Positions 9,701 through 17,330 of a stretch of DNA of 41,287 nucleotides are shown here, in pieces. The notes below the pieces were generated by a model. It worked only from the letters and a program-made list of their open reading frames with translations. It made no database searches and was not told where the DNA came from. The stretch's first letter is position 1. Each line of letters opens with the position of its first letter. Origin of the DNA: an uncultured Muribaculaceae bacterium (GTDB lineage: Bacteria; Bacteroidota; Bacteroidia; Bacteroidales; Muribaculaceae); NCBI GenBank assembly GCA_910585755.1, contig CAJUFH010000021.1, positions 1 to 41,287 of the forward strand. The letters are read 5' to 3'. The position numbers and the translations under genes are program-made.

Positions 9701-11639
9701 CGCACCCGCCATGAAGGGGGACCTCTCGGCCGACATGAGCTTCTCCTGGACCGACAAGAGCCTTGATGGTGCCGGGACACTGACTCTCGCCGACTTCACC
9801 TACGGGCGCCAGAGGGTCGGGACATTCACAATCGACACAAAGGCGCAGACCTCCGCGGGAATCGTAAGGGCCAGCGCCGACATGTTCGTCGACGGCCAGA
9901 AGGCGCTGACGCTCAACGGCAACCTCAACGATTCCACTCAGGCCGAGCCGTTCCTTCTCGACCTGCGGGTAATCCACCTGCCGCTGAAAATCGCCAATCC
10001 GTTCCTCGGAGCGGATGTCGCGAGCCTTTCCGGCTCCCTCAACGGGGAGATGGACGTGACGGGCGACTTGGCATCCCCGGTCCTCAACGGCTGGCTGCAG
10101 TTCGACTCCGCCGCGGCGCGGATTCCGATGCTCGGCTCGAGCTTCCGCTTCTCCGACGGCAAGATACCGGTCGACAGCTCCATCGTACGCTTCAACGACT
10201 ACACAATCCGGGGGCTCAACAAGAACCCGCTGTCAATCAACGGCTACGCCGATATAAAGAACCTGGCCGACGTCGGGCTCGACCTCGCGTTGAAAGCCCG
10301 TAACATGCAGGTCGTCAACGGCAAGAAGGGACGCCGCGGAGTTGATGTCTACGGCAAGGCATATATCGACCTCGACGCGGCGGTAAAAGGCACAATGAGC
10401 TTCCTCAACGTCGACGCGGCCCTGAAAGTGCTCCCGGGCACCAACGTCACCTACGTCATGCCCGACGCTGTCAACGCGATTTCCTCGCGCAGCCAGAGCG
10501 ACATGGTACGCTTCGTCAATTTCGCCGATACCGCGGCGGTAGCCGCCGCCGACACCATCGAGAACAAGGGAATGCTCCTGAACCTCGACGCATCGCTGAC
10601 AGTATCCTCCGGCACGACCCTCGGCGTGGACCTCTCGGCCGACGGCAAAGACCGCGTGCAGGTCCAGGGCGAGGGCACAATCAACTACACGATGGACTAT
10701 ATGGGGGACGAGCGGACCACCGGGCGCCTCAACATCAACCAGGGTTACGCCCGCTATTCCCCCCCGATGATTTCCGAAAAGAATTTCACCTTCCAGCAGG
10801 GGAGCTACGTCGCCTTCAACGGCAACATGCTCAACCCGGTGCTCAACATTCACGCCGACGACGACCTGCGGGCCAACGTAAACTCCTCGGGCAACTCCCG
10901 AATGGTGACGTTCGACATAATCCTTAACGTCACCGGGACGATGGAACAGATGAACGCGTCCTTCGACCTGGCATGCGCCGACGACATAACGATCGAGAAC
11001 GAGCTGAAGAGCATGACCGCGGAGCAGCGAGCCAACCAGGCGATGAACCTGATGATAACCGGCACATACACAGGCGGCAACACCAAGACTGTCTCGGGAA
11101 CCGCGACAAGCACCCTTTACTCCTTCCTCGAATCGCAAATCAACAACTGGGCCGCGTCGACAATCAAGGGGGTTGACCTCTCTTTCGGAATCAACCAGTA
11201 CGAGAAAACAGTCGACGGAGCGCAGACCCAGGCCATGACGTACAGCTACCGCGTCAGCAAGTCGCTTTTCGACGACCGCTTCAAAATCGTTGTCGGGGGC
11301 AACTACACAACCGACGCCCAAGCCGACGAGAACTTCGCCGAAAACCTCATCGCCGACATATCCTTCGAGTACATGCTCAACAAACAGGGCACGATGTACG
11401 TCCGCCTCTTCCGCCATACCGGCTACGAGAGCATCCTGGAAGGAGAAATCACGCAGACAGGCGTCGGCTTCGTCTACAAGCGCAAGCTCCACCGCCTCAG
11501 CGACATGTTCCGCTTCCTGCAACGGCACAAACCGGCCGTCCCGGCCCTCCCGGATGAGGCCCCGGCCTTCACTCCGGCCCCCGCGGCGACACAACCCAAA
11601 CCGACAACCACTACAACCGACACCGAAAAGGAAAAATGA
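6789..11639 (+). CDS. tamB: TamB-like translocation and assembly module protein
   Basis: This 1616-residue protein belongs to the TamB/AsmA-like group, large beta-rich bridges from inner to outer membrane that support outer-membrane protein assembly and lipid transport. The start at 6789 is chosen because it opens a positively charged N-terminus and one membrane segment (residues about 10-33, LLWAVLGIVGLLTLAIVLLY). The open frame extends upstream to 6417, but that part overlaps the ferredoxin gene and has no signal. AsmA-like repeats fill most of the length. The last 400 or so residues hold the conserved TamB domain (GEGTINYTMDYMGDERTTGRLNI, GITQTG-like ends and a final beta region). A Pro/Thr-rich tail closes it. 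It overlaps tamL by four bases (ATGA). Confidence 0.92.
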   Translation: MKRVLRILGKTLLWAVLGIVGLLTLAIVLLYIPPIQDFAVGKALETLNSKGDMKIEVGRFRLTFPLKIAIDSASMRTPGMDIFAGRAEANVSLMPLLKGEIRGERVELRRARFDMGGPDSAFQMNAALEYARVLDGGYNLVAQDIAVDRLLARGADVTITIRPDSVPEPEKTDSVSSPLTIALNHGVLENIRYRMSIDPSITDLGAYMGRAVVNLASFDMLAKLIKANDITVDSIDAKYIYPSAEYLAAHPLPPEAAADSAAVAASVPWTVTCDKVRISGGNALYALDGAKPVGPNFDLDYIQATEIGIAVDSFVNRGTAVRAPIRGIHARERCGVRLNLSGLFDMDSSAIRAENISLTTGASRVSLDAMMGMGATDAKAMPVALKLTADLANEDLRRLAPAQMSRIADMLPPYQPLLAEAELKGTMADLDVKSVKVEIPQHAGIKASGKIADLTDINKAVGNVALSGWIADGKWAKPLLLDAKSGRGINIPPLTVDGEATLDRGVIDGNLSAHTGSGRLALEALWNNRATAYDIDLRADDFPVQAIMPDLGLRDVTAVISASGQGFDVMSPKTDIDAKVDLVKATYQGHQYQDVTLTANLAAGRAALEAVSRNPYAAFDIKADGEISSLPYRLNLDGDVTNLDLKALGMADTATTVAARLSGSVSFDPATNQRPMLATADLDIASLNYHAGAMKIDGRDIALKFNADTALTTARLTNRDLAVDFSAGTSLDTLLARMTASTALLDRCVKRQRLAVDSLQQTLPPFALTVTAGNDNVLGNLLADFKAGFNTASLNVSNDSLLNLDARVLKFRAGETKLDTISLDIRQRGSYLTYEASVNNAPGTLDAFARIAADGYVSADRVALIFKQQNIQGETGYSFGSIINMPDTSTVALRFVPYHPIIGYKDWEMNRDNIITYNLHTHHIDANLYLHNDVSSLKLFTRHNEADSAQEAVTLQLSDIKLQDWLAINPFAPAMKGDLSADMSFSWTDKSLDGAGTLTLADFTYGRQRVGTFTIDTKAQTSAGIVRASADMFVDGQKALTLNGNLNDSTQAEPFLLDLRVIHLPLKIANPFLGADVASLSGSLNGEMDVTGDLASPVLNGWLQFDSAAARIPMLGSSFRFSDGKIPVDSSIVRFNDYTIRGLNKNPLSINGYADIKNLADVGLDLALKARNMQVVNGKKGRRGVDVYGKAYIDLDAAVKGTMSFLNVDAALKVLPGTNVTYVMPDAVNAISSRSQSDMVRFVNFADTAAVAAADTIENKGMLLNLDASLTVSSGTTLGVDLSADGKDRVQVQGEGTINYTMDYMGDERTTGRLNINQGYARYSPPMISEKNFTFQQGSYVAFNGNMLNPVLNIHADDDLRANVNSSGNSRMVTFDIILNVTGTMEQMNASFDLACADDITIENELKSMTAEQRANQAMNLMITGTYTGGNTKTVSGTATSTLYSFLESQINNWAASTIKGVDLSFGINQYEKTVDGAQTQAMTYSYRVSKSLFDDRFKIVVGGNYTTDAQADENFAENLIADISFEYMLNKQGTMYVRLFRHTGYESILEGEITQTGVGFVYKRKLHRLSDMFRFLQRHKPAVPALPDEAPAFTPAPAATQPKPTTTTTDTEKEK

Positions 11640-13927
11640 ACCGCAACTCACTGAAATCCCTGCTACTGCTCCCCGCGGCTATGCTGGTTTTCGCGGCCTG
11701 CTCCACCACCTCGCGCCTGCCCGAGGGGGAGGTGCTCTACACCGGTGTCAAGAAAATCGACATTTCCGCCCCGGAGGGGACGAAGGTGCCCCAGTCGGTC
11801 AAGTCGCAGCTTGACAACGCCGTCAGCGTCCCCCCGAACAACGCCATACTCAAATCGCCGAAATACCGCTTCCCCTTCCCCATCGGCCTCTGGGTATGGA
11901 ACCATTGGAGCGATTCCTGCAAAGGCATCAAGCGCTGGTTCTACGACCGCCTGGTATCGGAACCGGTGCTCATCAGCACCGTGCGCCCCGACGCGCGCAC
12001 CCATATGCTCGACGAAATCCTCGACAACAACGGCTATTTCCGCGGTTCCGCCCGCTACGAGACGATTCCGGGCCGCAACCCAAAAACCGCCAAGGTTTCC
12101 TACACCATCGAGACCGGACCCGCCTACACCATCGACTCTATCGAGTTCCTGCCCGACACCTGCCGCCTGAACCACTACATCGACTCCCTGGCCCGGCGCG
12201 ACAACTACCTGAAAGCCGGGGTTCGCTACTGCACCGATTCCCTTTCGGCCGCCCGCATACGCATAACCAACTCGCTGCGCGATCGCGGCTACTATTTCTT
12301 CCGGCCCGACTATATCGAATACCTTGCCGACTCGCTGCAAAAGCCTATGTCGATCAGCCTGAGGATGACCCTCGTGTCGAACGTACCGAAACAGATGTTC
12401 CAGCGCTACCGCACGGGGAAGGTCACCGTCCGGGCGTACCGCAACCAGGGTGGAGGCACGCCGGACACCATCGTCACCGACCGCGCCACGCTGATACAGA
12501 TGATGCCCTCGCGGCTCCGCAGGGGTGTAATCCACGACTGCGTGACCTTCCGTCAGGGGCGCTACTTCTCGGTGCGCAATATGAACAGCACCCAGACGCG
12601 GTTCGCCCGCCTCGGCATATTCAACAACATCGACATGGCTGTCGTACCCGATACCGCGGCGGCCGAGCCGACTCTCGACGTGAACATCGCCTGTACCTTC
12701 GACACCCCCCTGGAGGCGACCGTCGAAATAAACGCGTCCTCCAAATCAAACAGCTATATCGGTCCGGGAGTCCTTCTCGGAGTTCAGAACCGCAACCTCT
12801 TCGGCGGGGGCGAACAGCTCGGAGTGACCCTTACCGGCTCCTACGAGTGGCAGACCGGGCGCAACCGCTCGTCGGTGTTCAACTCCTACGAGGTAGGGCT
12901 CGCGGCCAACCTCAGCTTCCCGCGGATGCTCGCGCCGAACTTCATCAAACGACGCAACCGAAACCTGAACTGGACGCGGTTCGTGCTTTCGGCCGACCTG
13001 CTCAACCGCCCCCACTACTTCAAGATGGCGCAGTTCAACGCCTCGATAAGTTATGACTGGCAGTCAAGCCGCCACTCGTCCCACTCGCTGACCCCGCTGA
13101 AGCTGACTTACACCAACCTGATGCAGACAACCCACGCGTTCGACTCCGTAGTCGCCGCCAACCCGGCAATCGCGCTCAGTTTCCGCTCGCAGTACATCCC
13201 GCAGTTCTCCTACACCTACTCCTACGACCGCCAGTTCGACTCCGACAACCGGCTCAACTGGACGTTCACGGCCCAGGAGGCGGGGAACCTGTTCTGGTGC
13301 ATCTACGAGGCGGCGGGCAAGCGTGGGGAGAAACGCCTCTTCGGCACCCCCTTCTCGCAATTCGTCAAAGGCTCGACGCAGGTAGTGTTCGGGCGCCGTC
13401 TGTGGGGCGAGAACTGGATTGTGACCCGCGGGATGGTCGGGGCGGCCCACGCCTACGCCAACTCCTCGGAAGTACCCTACGCGGAGCAGTTCTACGCCGG
13501 AGGCGCCAACTCGGTCCGCGCCTTCCCGGTGCGCTCGATCGGTCCAGGCTCCTACCGCCCTCCCCGCTGGATACGCGACAGCTATTTCGACCAGACCGGT
13601 ACCTTCAAATTCGAGCTTAACGTCGAATACCGCTTCCCGATTATCGGGCCGCTGAACGGAGCGGTATTTGTTGACGCGGGGAACGTATGGCTGCTGAAAA
13701 AAGACCCGCTACGCCCCGGGGGCGAACTGCGGGGGAGCACATTCTTCAAAGACCTCGCCCTGGGCACGGGAGCCGGGCTGCGGTTCGACATCGGGATGCT
13801 CGTGCTCCGCGCCGACCTCGGCGTAGGCATCCACGCGCCATACCAAACGAGCAAGTCGAGTTATTACAACATGACCTCTTTCAAAAACTCGCTCTGCTTC
13901 CACCTGGCGATCGGCTATCCGTTCTGA
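11636..13927 (+). CDS. tamL: TamL: lipid-anchored TamA/BamA-like outer-membrane protein
   Basis: This 763-residue Omp85-superfamily protein starts with a lipoprotein signal peptide (FAAC lipobox, Cys22), which marks the Bacteroidota TamL branch rather than proteobacterial TamA. POTRA-like periplasmic segments occupy roughly residues 30-370 (SYTIETGPAYTIDSIEF is typical). A C-terminal 16-strand-type barrel follows, with the Omp85 signature GGANSVRAFPVRSIGPGSY and the final strand SLCFHLAIGYPF. It is coupled to tamB by an ATGA overlap, so the two products are almost certainly made together as an envelope-spanning pair. The barrel strand count is family knowledge, not counted here. Confidence 0.94.
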   Translation: MNRNSLKSLLLLPAAMLVFAACSTTSRLPEGEVLYTGVKKIDISAPEGTKVPQSVKSQLDNAVSVPPNNAILKSPKYRFPFPIGLWVWNHWSDSCKGIKRWFYDRLVSEPVLISTVRPDARTHMLDEILDNNGYFRGSARYETIPGRNPKTAKVSYTIETGPAYTIDSIEFLPDTCRLNHYIDSLARRDNYLKAGVRYCTDSLSAARIRITNSLRDRGYYFFRPDYIEYLADSLQKPMSISLRMTLVSNVPKQMFQRYRTGKVTVRAYRNQGGGTPDTIVTDRATLIQMMPSRLRRGVIHDCVTFRQGRYFSVRNMNSTQTRFARLGIFNNIDMAVVPDTAAAEPTLDVNIACTFDTPLEATVEINASSKSNSYIGPGVLLGVQNRNLFGGGEQLGVTLTGSYEWQTGRNRSSVFNSYEVGLAANLSFPRMLAPNFIKRRNRNLNWTRFVLSADLLNRPHYFKMAQFNASISYDWQSSRHSSHSLTPLKLTYTNLMQTTHAFDSVVAANPAIALSFRSQYIPQFSYTYSYDRQFDSDNRLNWTFTAQEAGNLFWCIYEAAGKRGEKRLFGTPFSQFVKGSTQVVFGRRLWGENWIVTRGMVGAAHAYANSSEVPYAEQFYAGGANSVRAFPVRSIGPGSYRPPRWIRDSYFDQTGTFKFELNVEYRFPIIGPLNGAVFVDAGNVWLLKKDPLRPGGELRGSTFFKDLALGTGAGLRFDIGMLVLRADLGVGIHAPYQTSKSSYYNMTSFKNSLCFHLAIGYPF

Positions 13928-13954
13928 CTCTAGCGCGGCAACGGATTGAAAAAA

Positions 13955-13988
13955 CGCCCCCGCGCGTCTCTCTCCGACGCACAGGGGC
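13955..13988 (+). terminator. Possible terminator hairpin after tamL
   Basis: GCCCC at 13956-13960 pairs with GGGGC at 13984-13988, and GCGTC at 13964-13968 with GACGC at 13976-13980. There is an A-run before it but no clear T-run after it, so termination is uncertain. Confidence 0.4.
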
Positions 13989-14214
13989 TGTGCTTTCATA
14001 GTTGTCGACGATAAATAGAATTAAGCAGTATCAGACTGACAAAGGCTGGTCCCTATGCGGAGCCGGGGCGGTCAGCTGCAGACCGGCTGCCGACATGTCA
14101 TTACAATTCTTAACAGCGCGAAGATAGCCTCAATATCCGTACGAGTGCCAAAATGGCGATAGATGATTCAATAGATGCCGGAAATACCTGAGGAATCGGC
14201 AGATGTATTTTTCC
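13989..14214. other. Gene-free spacer before the TPR/HTH regulator
   Basis: The spacer of roughly 300 bases between tamL and the regulator holds the possible terminator at its left and the -7 box at its right. Apart from a GGTC-AGCTGCA-GACC-type inverted repeat near 14070-14084, nothing distinctive was recognised between them. Confidence 0.4.
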
Positions 14215-14222
14215 TATCTTTG
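14215..14222 (+). promoter_or_regulatory. -7 box placed for a nearly leaderless mRNA
   Basis: TATCTTTG fits TAnnTTTG exactly and ends four bases before the ATG at 14227. Transcription in this phylum usually begins about four to seven bases after the box, so the mRNA should begin at or very near the start codon. Confidence 0.65.
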
Positions 14223-14226
14223 CCGC

Positions 14227-15789
14227 ATGAAAACCATTCCTGCCATATTGTGCGCCTCGGCGCTCGCGCTCGCGGGCTGCGGCCACCGCGGCCCGGCGGA
14301 AGCCGAGACCGGGGAAATCGACTCACTGAGCAACCTCGCCTGGCATCTCCAGTCGCAGGAACAGATTCCCTCGGATTCATTCATCGACATGCAGCGCCGC
14401 GCCGTCGAGCTGATGCGCGAAGGGGGCAAAGCGTCCAACCCCGTCGAGGTTCTTACGCAGATGGGGCTCTTCCTTAACGTCAACGGCGACTACGCCGGAA
14501 GCCTCGAATATTTCCAGGAAGCGGCCGACACGCTGGCCGCCCGGCCCGACCTCGCGGAAACCGAGGGAGCGATCGAGCTGTACGGCGACCTGGGAAGGCT
14601 TTACAACCAGACAGGGATGTACGCCGACGCCTTAGAGGCCAACCGCCGCGGAATGGAGGTCAGCGCCCGGCTCGGAGGGGTAATGATGAGCGATTTATGG
14701 CGCCGCAGGTCCGACACGTTTGTCTACCTCCAGCAGCCCGACTCGGTAATGGCCTGCCTCGAAGCTGCCCACAGGGCGATTGACGAGGGGAAGACCAACG
14801 CCGGGAAGCCGTATCTGCATCTGATGGTCGACTGCACAATGGCTGAAATCATAGTCGAGTATCCCGAATACTTCTCTGCCAGGATTCCATGGGCGATCGG
14901 GCGGCTCGAAGAAGCCATTGACACCCTCGAAGCGCGGGGGGAAGACACGAACGACGCGATGTTCACTCTCGGCAAGGGATACGCCATTACAGGCCGCGGG
15001 CAAGAGGGAATACGCCTGATGGAAAGGGCGATGGACAGATGGAAGGCCGAGGATGACGACGAAGGCACTATATACGCGATGCAGGGGCTCCTCCGCGCCT
15101 ACGCCGATGCCGGGGAATACAGGAAACTGGCCGGGATGTTTGACGAATACGACGCGGCCCGCGACACCATCCTCGACCGCCAGAAAATAGAGTCCATTGT
15201 CGGCGCAGAGGCAAGATACCGCGCTGAACGGCGCAAGTCAGAAGCCGACGCGCTCGCGGCGAAACTGCAAATCAGCCGCCGCACGACCGCCATCCTCCTC
15301 CTGGCGATAGCCCTGGCCCTCTCGCTGCTGATTATCGGCTTCCAGTACCACGGCGTCGTGCGCCGCAAACGGCAGATCGCGGAAAAGAACCTGGCGCTGA
15401 TGCTCGACAGGCAGCAGCATCTGAACGCTGAAATCGAGCGCGTCAACGACGAGCTTGCGCAAAGCCGCGACAAGGACGTAGTGGAGCAGGTAAAGCGCAT
15501 CCTCAACCCTTCGGCCCTTACCGGGGAAGCAGAACAGGATTTCCGCAGGGCGTTCGCTTCGCTCCATCCCCATTTCCTGACGGAACTGCGGGCAGAGTTC
15601 CCGGAACTGACGGCCAACGACGAGCTGGTCTGCATGCTGATATATCTGGGTATGAACACCGACGAAATCTCACTGAGCCTCGGAATCTCTCGGCCGAGCA
15701 CCAATTCCGCCCGCTACCGCATACGCAAAAAGCTGTCGCTTCCGCGGGAGTCGGATCTCGACTCTTTCCTGCGCTCGCGCCACGCCTGA
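14227..15789 (+). CDS. Lipoprotein-like, membrane-spanning TPR protein with C-terminal HTH
   Basis: This 520-residue protein starts with a lipoprotein-type signal (LAGC, Cys18). TPR-like helical repeats follow (about residues 85-330), then one strong membrane segment at about 353-375, a charged coiled coil (KRQIAEKNLALMLDRQQHLN), and a C-terminal helix-turn-helix near 474-503 (NTDEISLSLGISRPSTNSAR). This order suggests a sensor with a periplasmic TPR part and a cytoplasmic DNA-binding part. Similar TPR/HTH proteins are common in Bacteroidota, usually without known targets. The ATG at 14227 is chosen over the one at 14203 because it opens the signal peptide and because the -7 box lies between them. 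Whether Cys18 is really lipidated while the rest crosses the inner membrane is unproven; the segment could simply be a cleaved or uncleaved signal. Confidence 0.82.
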   Translation: MKTIPAILCASALALAGCGHRGPAEAETGEIDSLSNLAWHLQSQEQIPSDSFIDMQRRAVELMREGGKASNPVEVLTQMGLFLNVNGDYAGSLEYFQEAADTLAARPDLAETEGAIELYGDLGRLYNQTGMYADALEANRRGMEVSARLGGVMMSDLWRRRSDTFVYLQQPDSVMACLEAAHRAIDEGKTNAGKPYLHLMVDCTMAEIIVEYPEYFSARIPWAIGRLEEAIDTLEARGEDTNDAMFTLGKGYAITGRGQEGIRLMERAMDRWKAEDDDEGTIYAMQGLLRAYADAGEYRKLAGMFDEYDAARDTILDRQKIESIVGAEARYRAERRKSEADALAAKLQISRRTTAILLLAIALALSLLIIGFQYHGVVRRKRQIAEKNLALMLDRQQHLNAEIERVNDELAQSRDKDVVEQVKRILNPSALTGEAEQDFRRAFASLHPHFLTELRAEFPELTANDELVCMLIYLGMNTDEISLSLGISRPSTNSARYRIRKKLSLPRESDLDSFLRSRHA

Positions 15790-15791
15790 CC

Positions 15792-15810
15792 TAAGAGGGT
15801 GTATCATAAT
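15792..15810 (+). repeat. Solo sequence resembling the terminal repeat of the 19303 element
   Basis: TAAGAGGGTGTATCATAAT closely resembles the outer end of the foldback element at 19303-19490 (AGAGGGTGTTTAATAAT), differing at few positions. No partner in inverse orientation was found nearby, so this may be a remnant or a chance match. Confidence 0.35.
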
Positions 15811-15860
15811 GGCCCATCTGGGTAATAATGGATAGGTGTATCGGATTTTTCAGACAACCT

Positions 15861-16160
15861 CTACATCGGGCGGTCGAGGGGCGAGGGATTGTCTTTCGGG
15901 ACAGGGCGAGGAGCGGGGCCCTTGGGGGACTTTGCGGCTCGGCCTCGCTTTGAGCGCTCCGCGGCGCTCTTGTCGCGCCCGGGAACGGAATCAAGCGCTT
16001 CGGTATTCCCCGAACTCTCCGATATTTCTGACAGGGGTTCCGCGCTCTGAACCCGGACACAACCTCCGCAACGGGAAATCACAGCGGCCACCAGCAGCGC
16101 TACGGCACAAACGGCGGCAAGCAGCCAGGTTCCGCGTATTTCAGAGCGAGTCGGTTTCAT
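15861..16160 (-). CDS. Small single-pass membrane protein, unknown function
   Basis: This 99-residue protein has a short basic N-terminus, one membrane segment at about residues 12-29 (LLAAVCAVALLVAAVISR) and a polar, Lys/Arg/Pro/Ser-rich tail ending PSPLDRPM. No domain is recognised. The tail resembles disordered periplasmic or cytoplasmic extensions of small Bacteroidota membrane proteins. It begins nine bases after the stop of the DUF4421 gene, so it is probably the last gene of the PPIase-DUF4421 operon. Its codon use is like that of its neighbours, which supports its being a real gene. Confidence 0.6.
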   Translation of the reverse strand: MKPTRSEIRGTWLLAAVCAVALLVAAVISRCGGCVRVQSAEPLSEISESSGNTEALDSVPGRDKSAAERSKRGRAAKSPKGPAPRPVPKDNPSPLDRPM

Positions 16161-16169
16161 AACGAAAGG

Positions 16170-17276
16170 TCACCAGAGGTCGAAACGGTAGCCGATCGAC
16201 AGCTCGCCGGAAAGCGTGTTGGCGATCAGGGTATGCTCGGGGTCGTTGATCAGGCCGGACATGACATTGCCGGACGCGCCGAAAAACCATCGTTTTCTGA
16301 GGTTATATACCAGTCCGAGACGGAAACGGTTGTTCAGCAAGAAGGTAGTGCTCTTCTCGCCGGGATGGTTTATATGCCCCTTGCGCACCCCGATAATCGG
16401 CGATTCAGATATGCCGAGGCACCAGCCGGGATGGAAAACCCAGTTGTAGGCATAACCGAACTTAATGGCGTAGGACTTGCTGTCGACCCGGTAGTTGTGC
16501 TCCCAGGTAGTCGGAATCTCCGAATCAGCTTCCGGCAGGGATGAGAAATCGAAGTTATACGACTCGTCGAGATAGGAGAACCCCGCGTACATCGAGCCGG
16601 AGCTCTTGCGCTGGATTTTCGAGTAATTGAACGCGGCGGCCTGGGAATAATGGCGGTGGTTGAAGAAATAATACAGGTCGACGCCGAGAGTATGGTTATT
16701 GATGCCCGAAAAATCCAGGTTGACCTTCTCGACTTCGCCCGGCATCCCCATGCGGCGGATCGTGGTGCCGACGTCGTTGGAGTAGGTGAAAACCTCGGCG
16801 GCGAACAGCGCGCAGTTGAACTGGAAGCTGAACCGCTCGCGCACCCGGTCGTTACCCGTGAAATACTTGCTGATATTCACGTCGTAGCCGACAGACACCG
16901 CCATATACGTCAGGTAGAAACCGAGCGAGGAGGAGGGGTCGGAGAGCATCTCCATACGGTAGCGGTTGTCGAACCGGAAATCGTATGTGTCGCTCCAGGA
17001 ATCGCTCTTGATCTTTATGTTCCAGCGCTTGCCGGTCGACTCGACATAGGTCGAGTCGTAGTTGTTGAAGAAATGGTCGCCCCAGCGGTAAACCCCGACG
17101 CAGAAGCGGGGAAACTTGCCCCAGGCCGCGATGCTGTCGAGGTCGAAACTGATAGCCGAGGCGGAGGAGAACGCCCCGGAGAAGGCAATAAGCAGCAGTA
17201 TCGCCCGCGCCAGCCGTTGAATCCGGCGGCGGGGCGATGTTGCCTCTTTCTGGTTGCTTCTCTCGAAACGAGCCAT
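16170..17276 (-). CDS. DUF4421-family outer-membrane beta-barrel-like protein
   Basis: The 368-residue protein has a basic N-terminus and a signal peptide ending near ASA at residues 38-42 (AILLLIAFSGAFSSASA). The mature part matches DUF4421 in form (RFCVGVYRWGDHFFNNYDSTYV, then many alternating aromatic strands) and ends with a strand SGELSIGYRFDLW. It is predicted to be an outer-membrane barrel; its function is not known. It lies 54 bases after the peptidyl-prolyl isomerase gene and just before the small membrane protein, on the same strand. A periplasmic PPIase next to a barrel protein fits an envelope-biogenesis operon, which is inference. Confidence 0.8.
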   Translation of the reverse strand: MARFERSNQKEATSPRRRIQRLARAILLLIAFSGAFSSASAISFDLDSIAAWGKFPRFCVGVYRWGDHFFNNYDSTYVESTGKRWNIKIKSDSWSDTYDFRFDNRYRMEMLSDPSSSLGFYLTYMAVSVGYDVNISKYFTGNDRVRERFSFQFNCALFAAEVFTYSNDVGTTIRRMGMPGEVEKVNLDFSGINNHTLGVDLYYFFNHRHYSQAAAFNYSKIQRKSSGSMYAGFSYLDESYNFDFSSLPEADSEIPTTWEHNYRVDSKSYAIKFGYAYNWVFHPGWCLGISESPIIGVRKGHINHPGEKSTTFLLNNRFRLGLVYNLRKRWFFGASGNVMSGLINDPEHTLIANTLSGELSIGYRFDLW

Positions 17277-17330
17277 TAACTATTGGACGGATAACGATAT
17301 TGCCGGCGGCGCCAGCAGCCTGCGCAGGCT

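Noticed and set aside
10233..11651. 472-codon minus-strand frame opposite the end of tamB
   Set aside because: Shadow of a clear TamB domain; no start context or family match.
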